From the NCBI GenBank assembly GCA_964491605.1, contig CAZBGY010000031.1, positions 1-6,243 on the forward strand: DNA of 6,243 nucleotides, given 5' to 3'. Both the position numbers and the translations under genes were made by a program. This document shows, piece after piece, positions 6,189 to 6,243 of this stretch (positions are counted from its first letter, which is position 1; each line of letters opens with the position of its first letter). This DNA comes from DRYS01 sp964491605 (lineage in GTDB: Archaea; Thermoproteota; CALKCG01; B24; DRYS01). The notes below the pieces were generated by a model. The model saw nothing but the letters and a program-made list of their open reading frames with translations. It was not told the DNA's origin and ran no database searches.

Positions 6189-6243
6189 CTACCTATGCGT
6201 AAGCTCCTTAGCTCTCTCGGCTATACTTCTAGCCATATCTAGA
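6189..6243 (-). CDS. Possible 3' end of an unidentified minus-strand gene (partial)
   Basis: The minus-strand frame is open from the window edge to a TAG at 6189-6191 and gives LDMARSIAERAKELTHR. The Ala/Glu/Arg/Lys mix fits a C-terminal helix of a real protein, and the strand matches the transporter operon, about 290 bases upstream of its first gene. Only 17 residues are visible, so neither family nor function can be assigned, and chance cannot be excluded. The separate promoter at 5933-5948 argues that it is not part of the transporter operon. Confidence 0.4.
   Translation of the reverse strand, partial: LDMARSIAERAKELTHR

Noticed and set aside
6074..6202. Short plus-strand frames of 18 codons (from 6074) and 22 codons (from 6134)
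   Set aside because: They are very short, have no recognisable sequence, and the longer one overlaps the probable minus-strand gene end. The TATA-like sequences upstream are not enough to support them.

Overview
The window is almost filled by one minus-strand operon for an ABC importer of the peptide/nickel (Dpp/Opp) family, complete from promoter to last gene. Transcription runs from right to left: membrane-anchored substrate-binding protein (5899-4211), permease DppB type (4165-3155), permease DppC type (3144-2266), ATPase DppD type (2269-1286) and ATPase DppF type (1260-289). The gaps are 45, 10, -4 (overlap) and 25 bases, as expected for a single transcript.

The organism looks like a thermophilic archaeon, probably of the Thermoproteota side or a nearby lineage. 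Reasons: an archaeal promoter (A-rich BRE followed by a TTTAAAA TATA box) upstream of the first gene; a binding protein held by an N-terminal signal-anchor instead of a bacterial lipobox; GTG and TTG starts; heavy use of AGG/AGA for Arg and ATA for Ile; and abundant CTAG tetranucleotides, which are depleted in most bacteria. The lineage is an inference and cannot be fixed from these genes.

Region by region: 1-83 is the tail of a plus-strand gene cut by the window edge. 84-288 is a convergent gap with no gene. 289-5899 is the transporter operon. 5900-5948 holds its promoter and short leader. 5949-6188 has no convincing gene, but contains short perfect palindromes and a stop-interrupted reading frame. 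6189-6243 is probably the tail of another minus-strand gene that enters from the right.

How the parts work together: the binding protein captures the solute outside the membrane, DppB and DppC form the channel, and DppD and DppF form the ATPase pair, both with intact catalytic motifs. The family mostly carries di- and oligopeptides, but in archaea and Thermotogae several members carry oligosaccharides, so the substrate is left open. I see no new kind of system. The most unusual points are a long heptad-repeat coiled coil between the membrane anchor and the binding domain of the substrate-binding protein, and a 38-base stretch shared almost exactly by the two ATPase genes.
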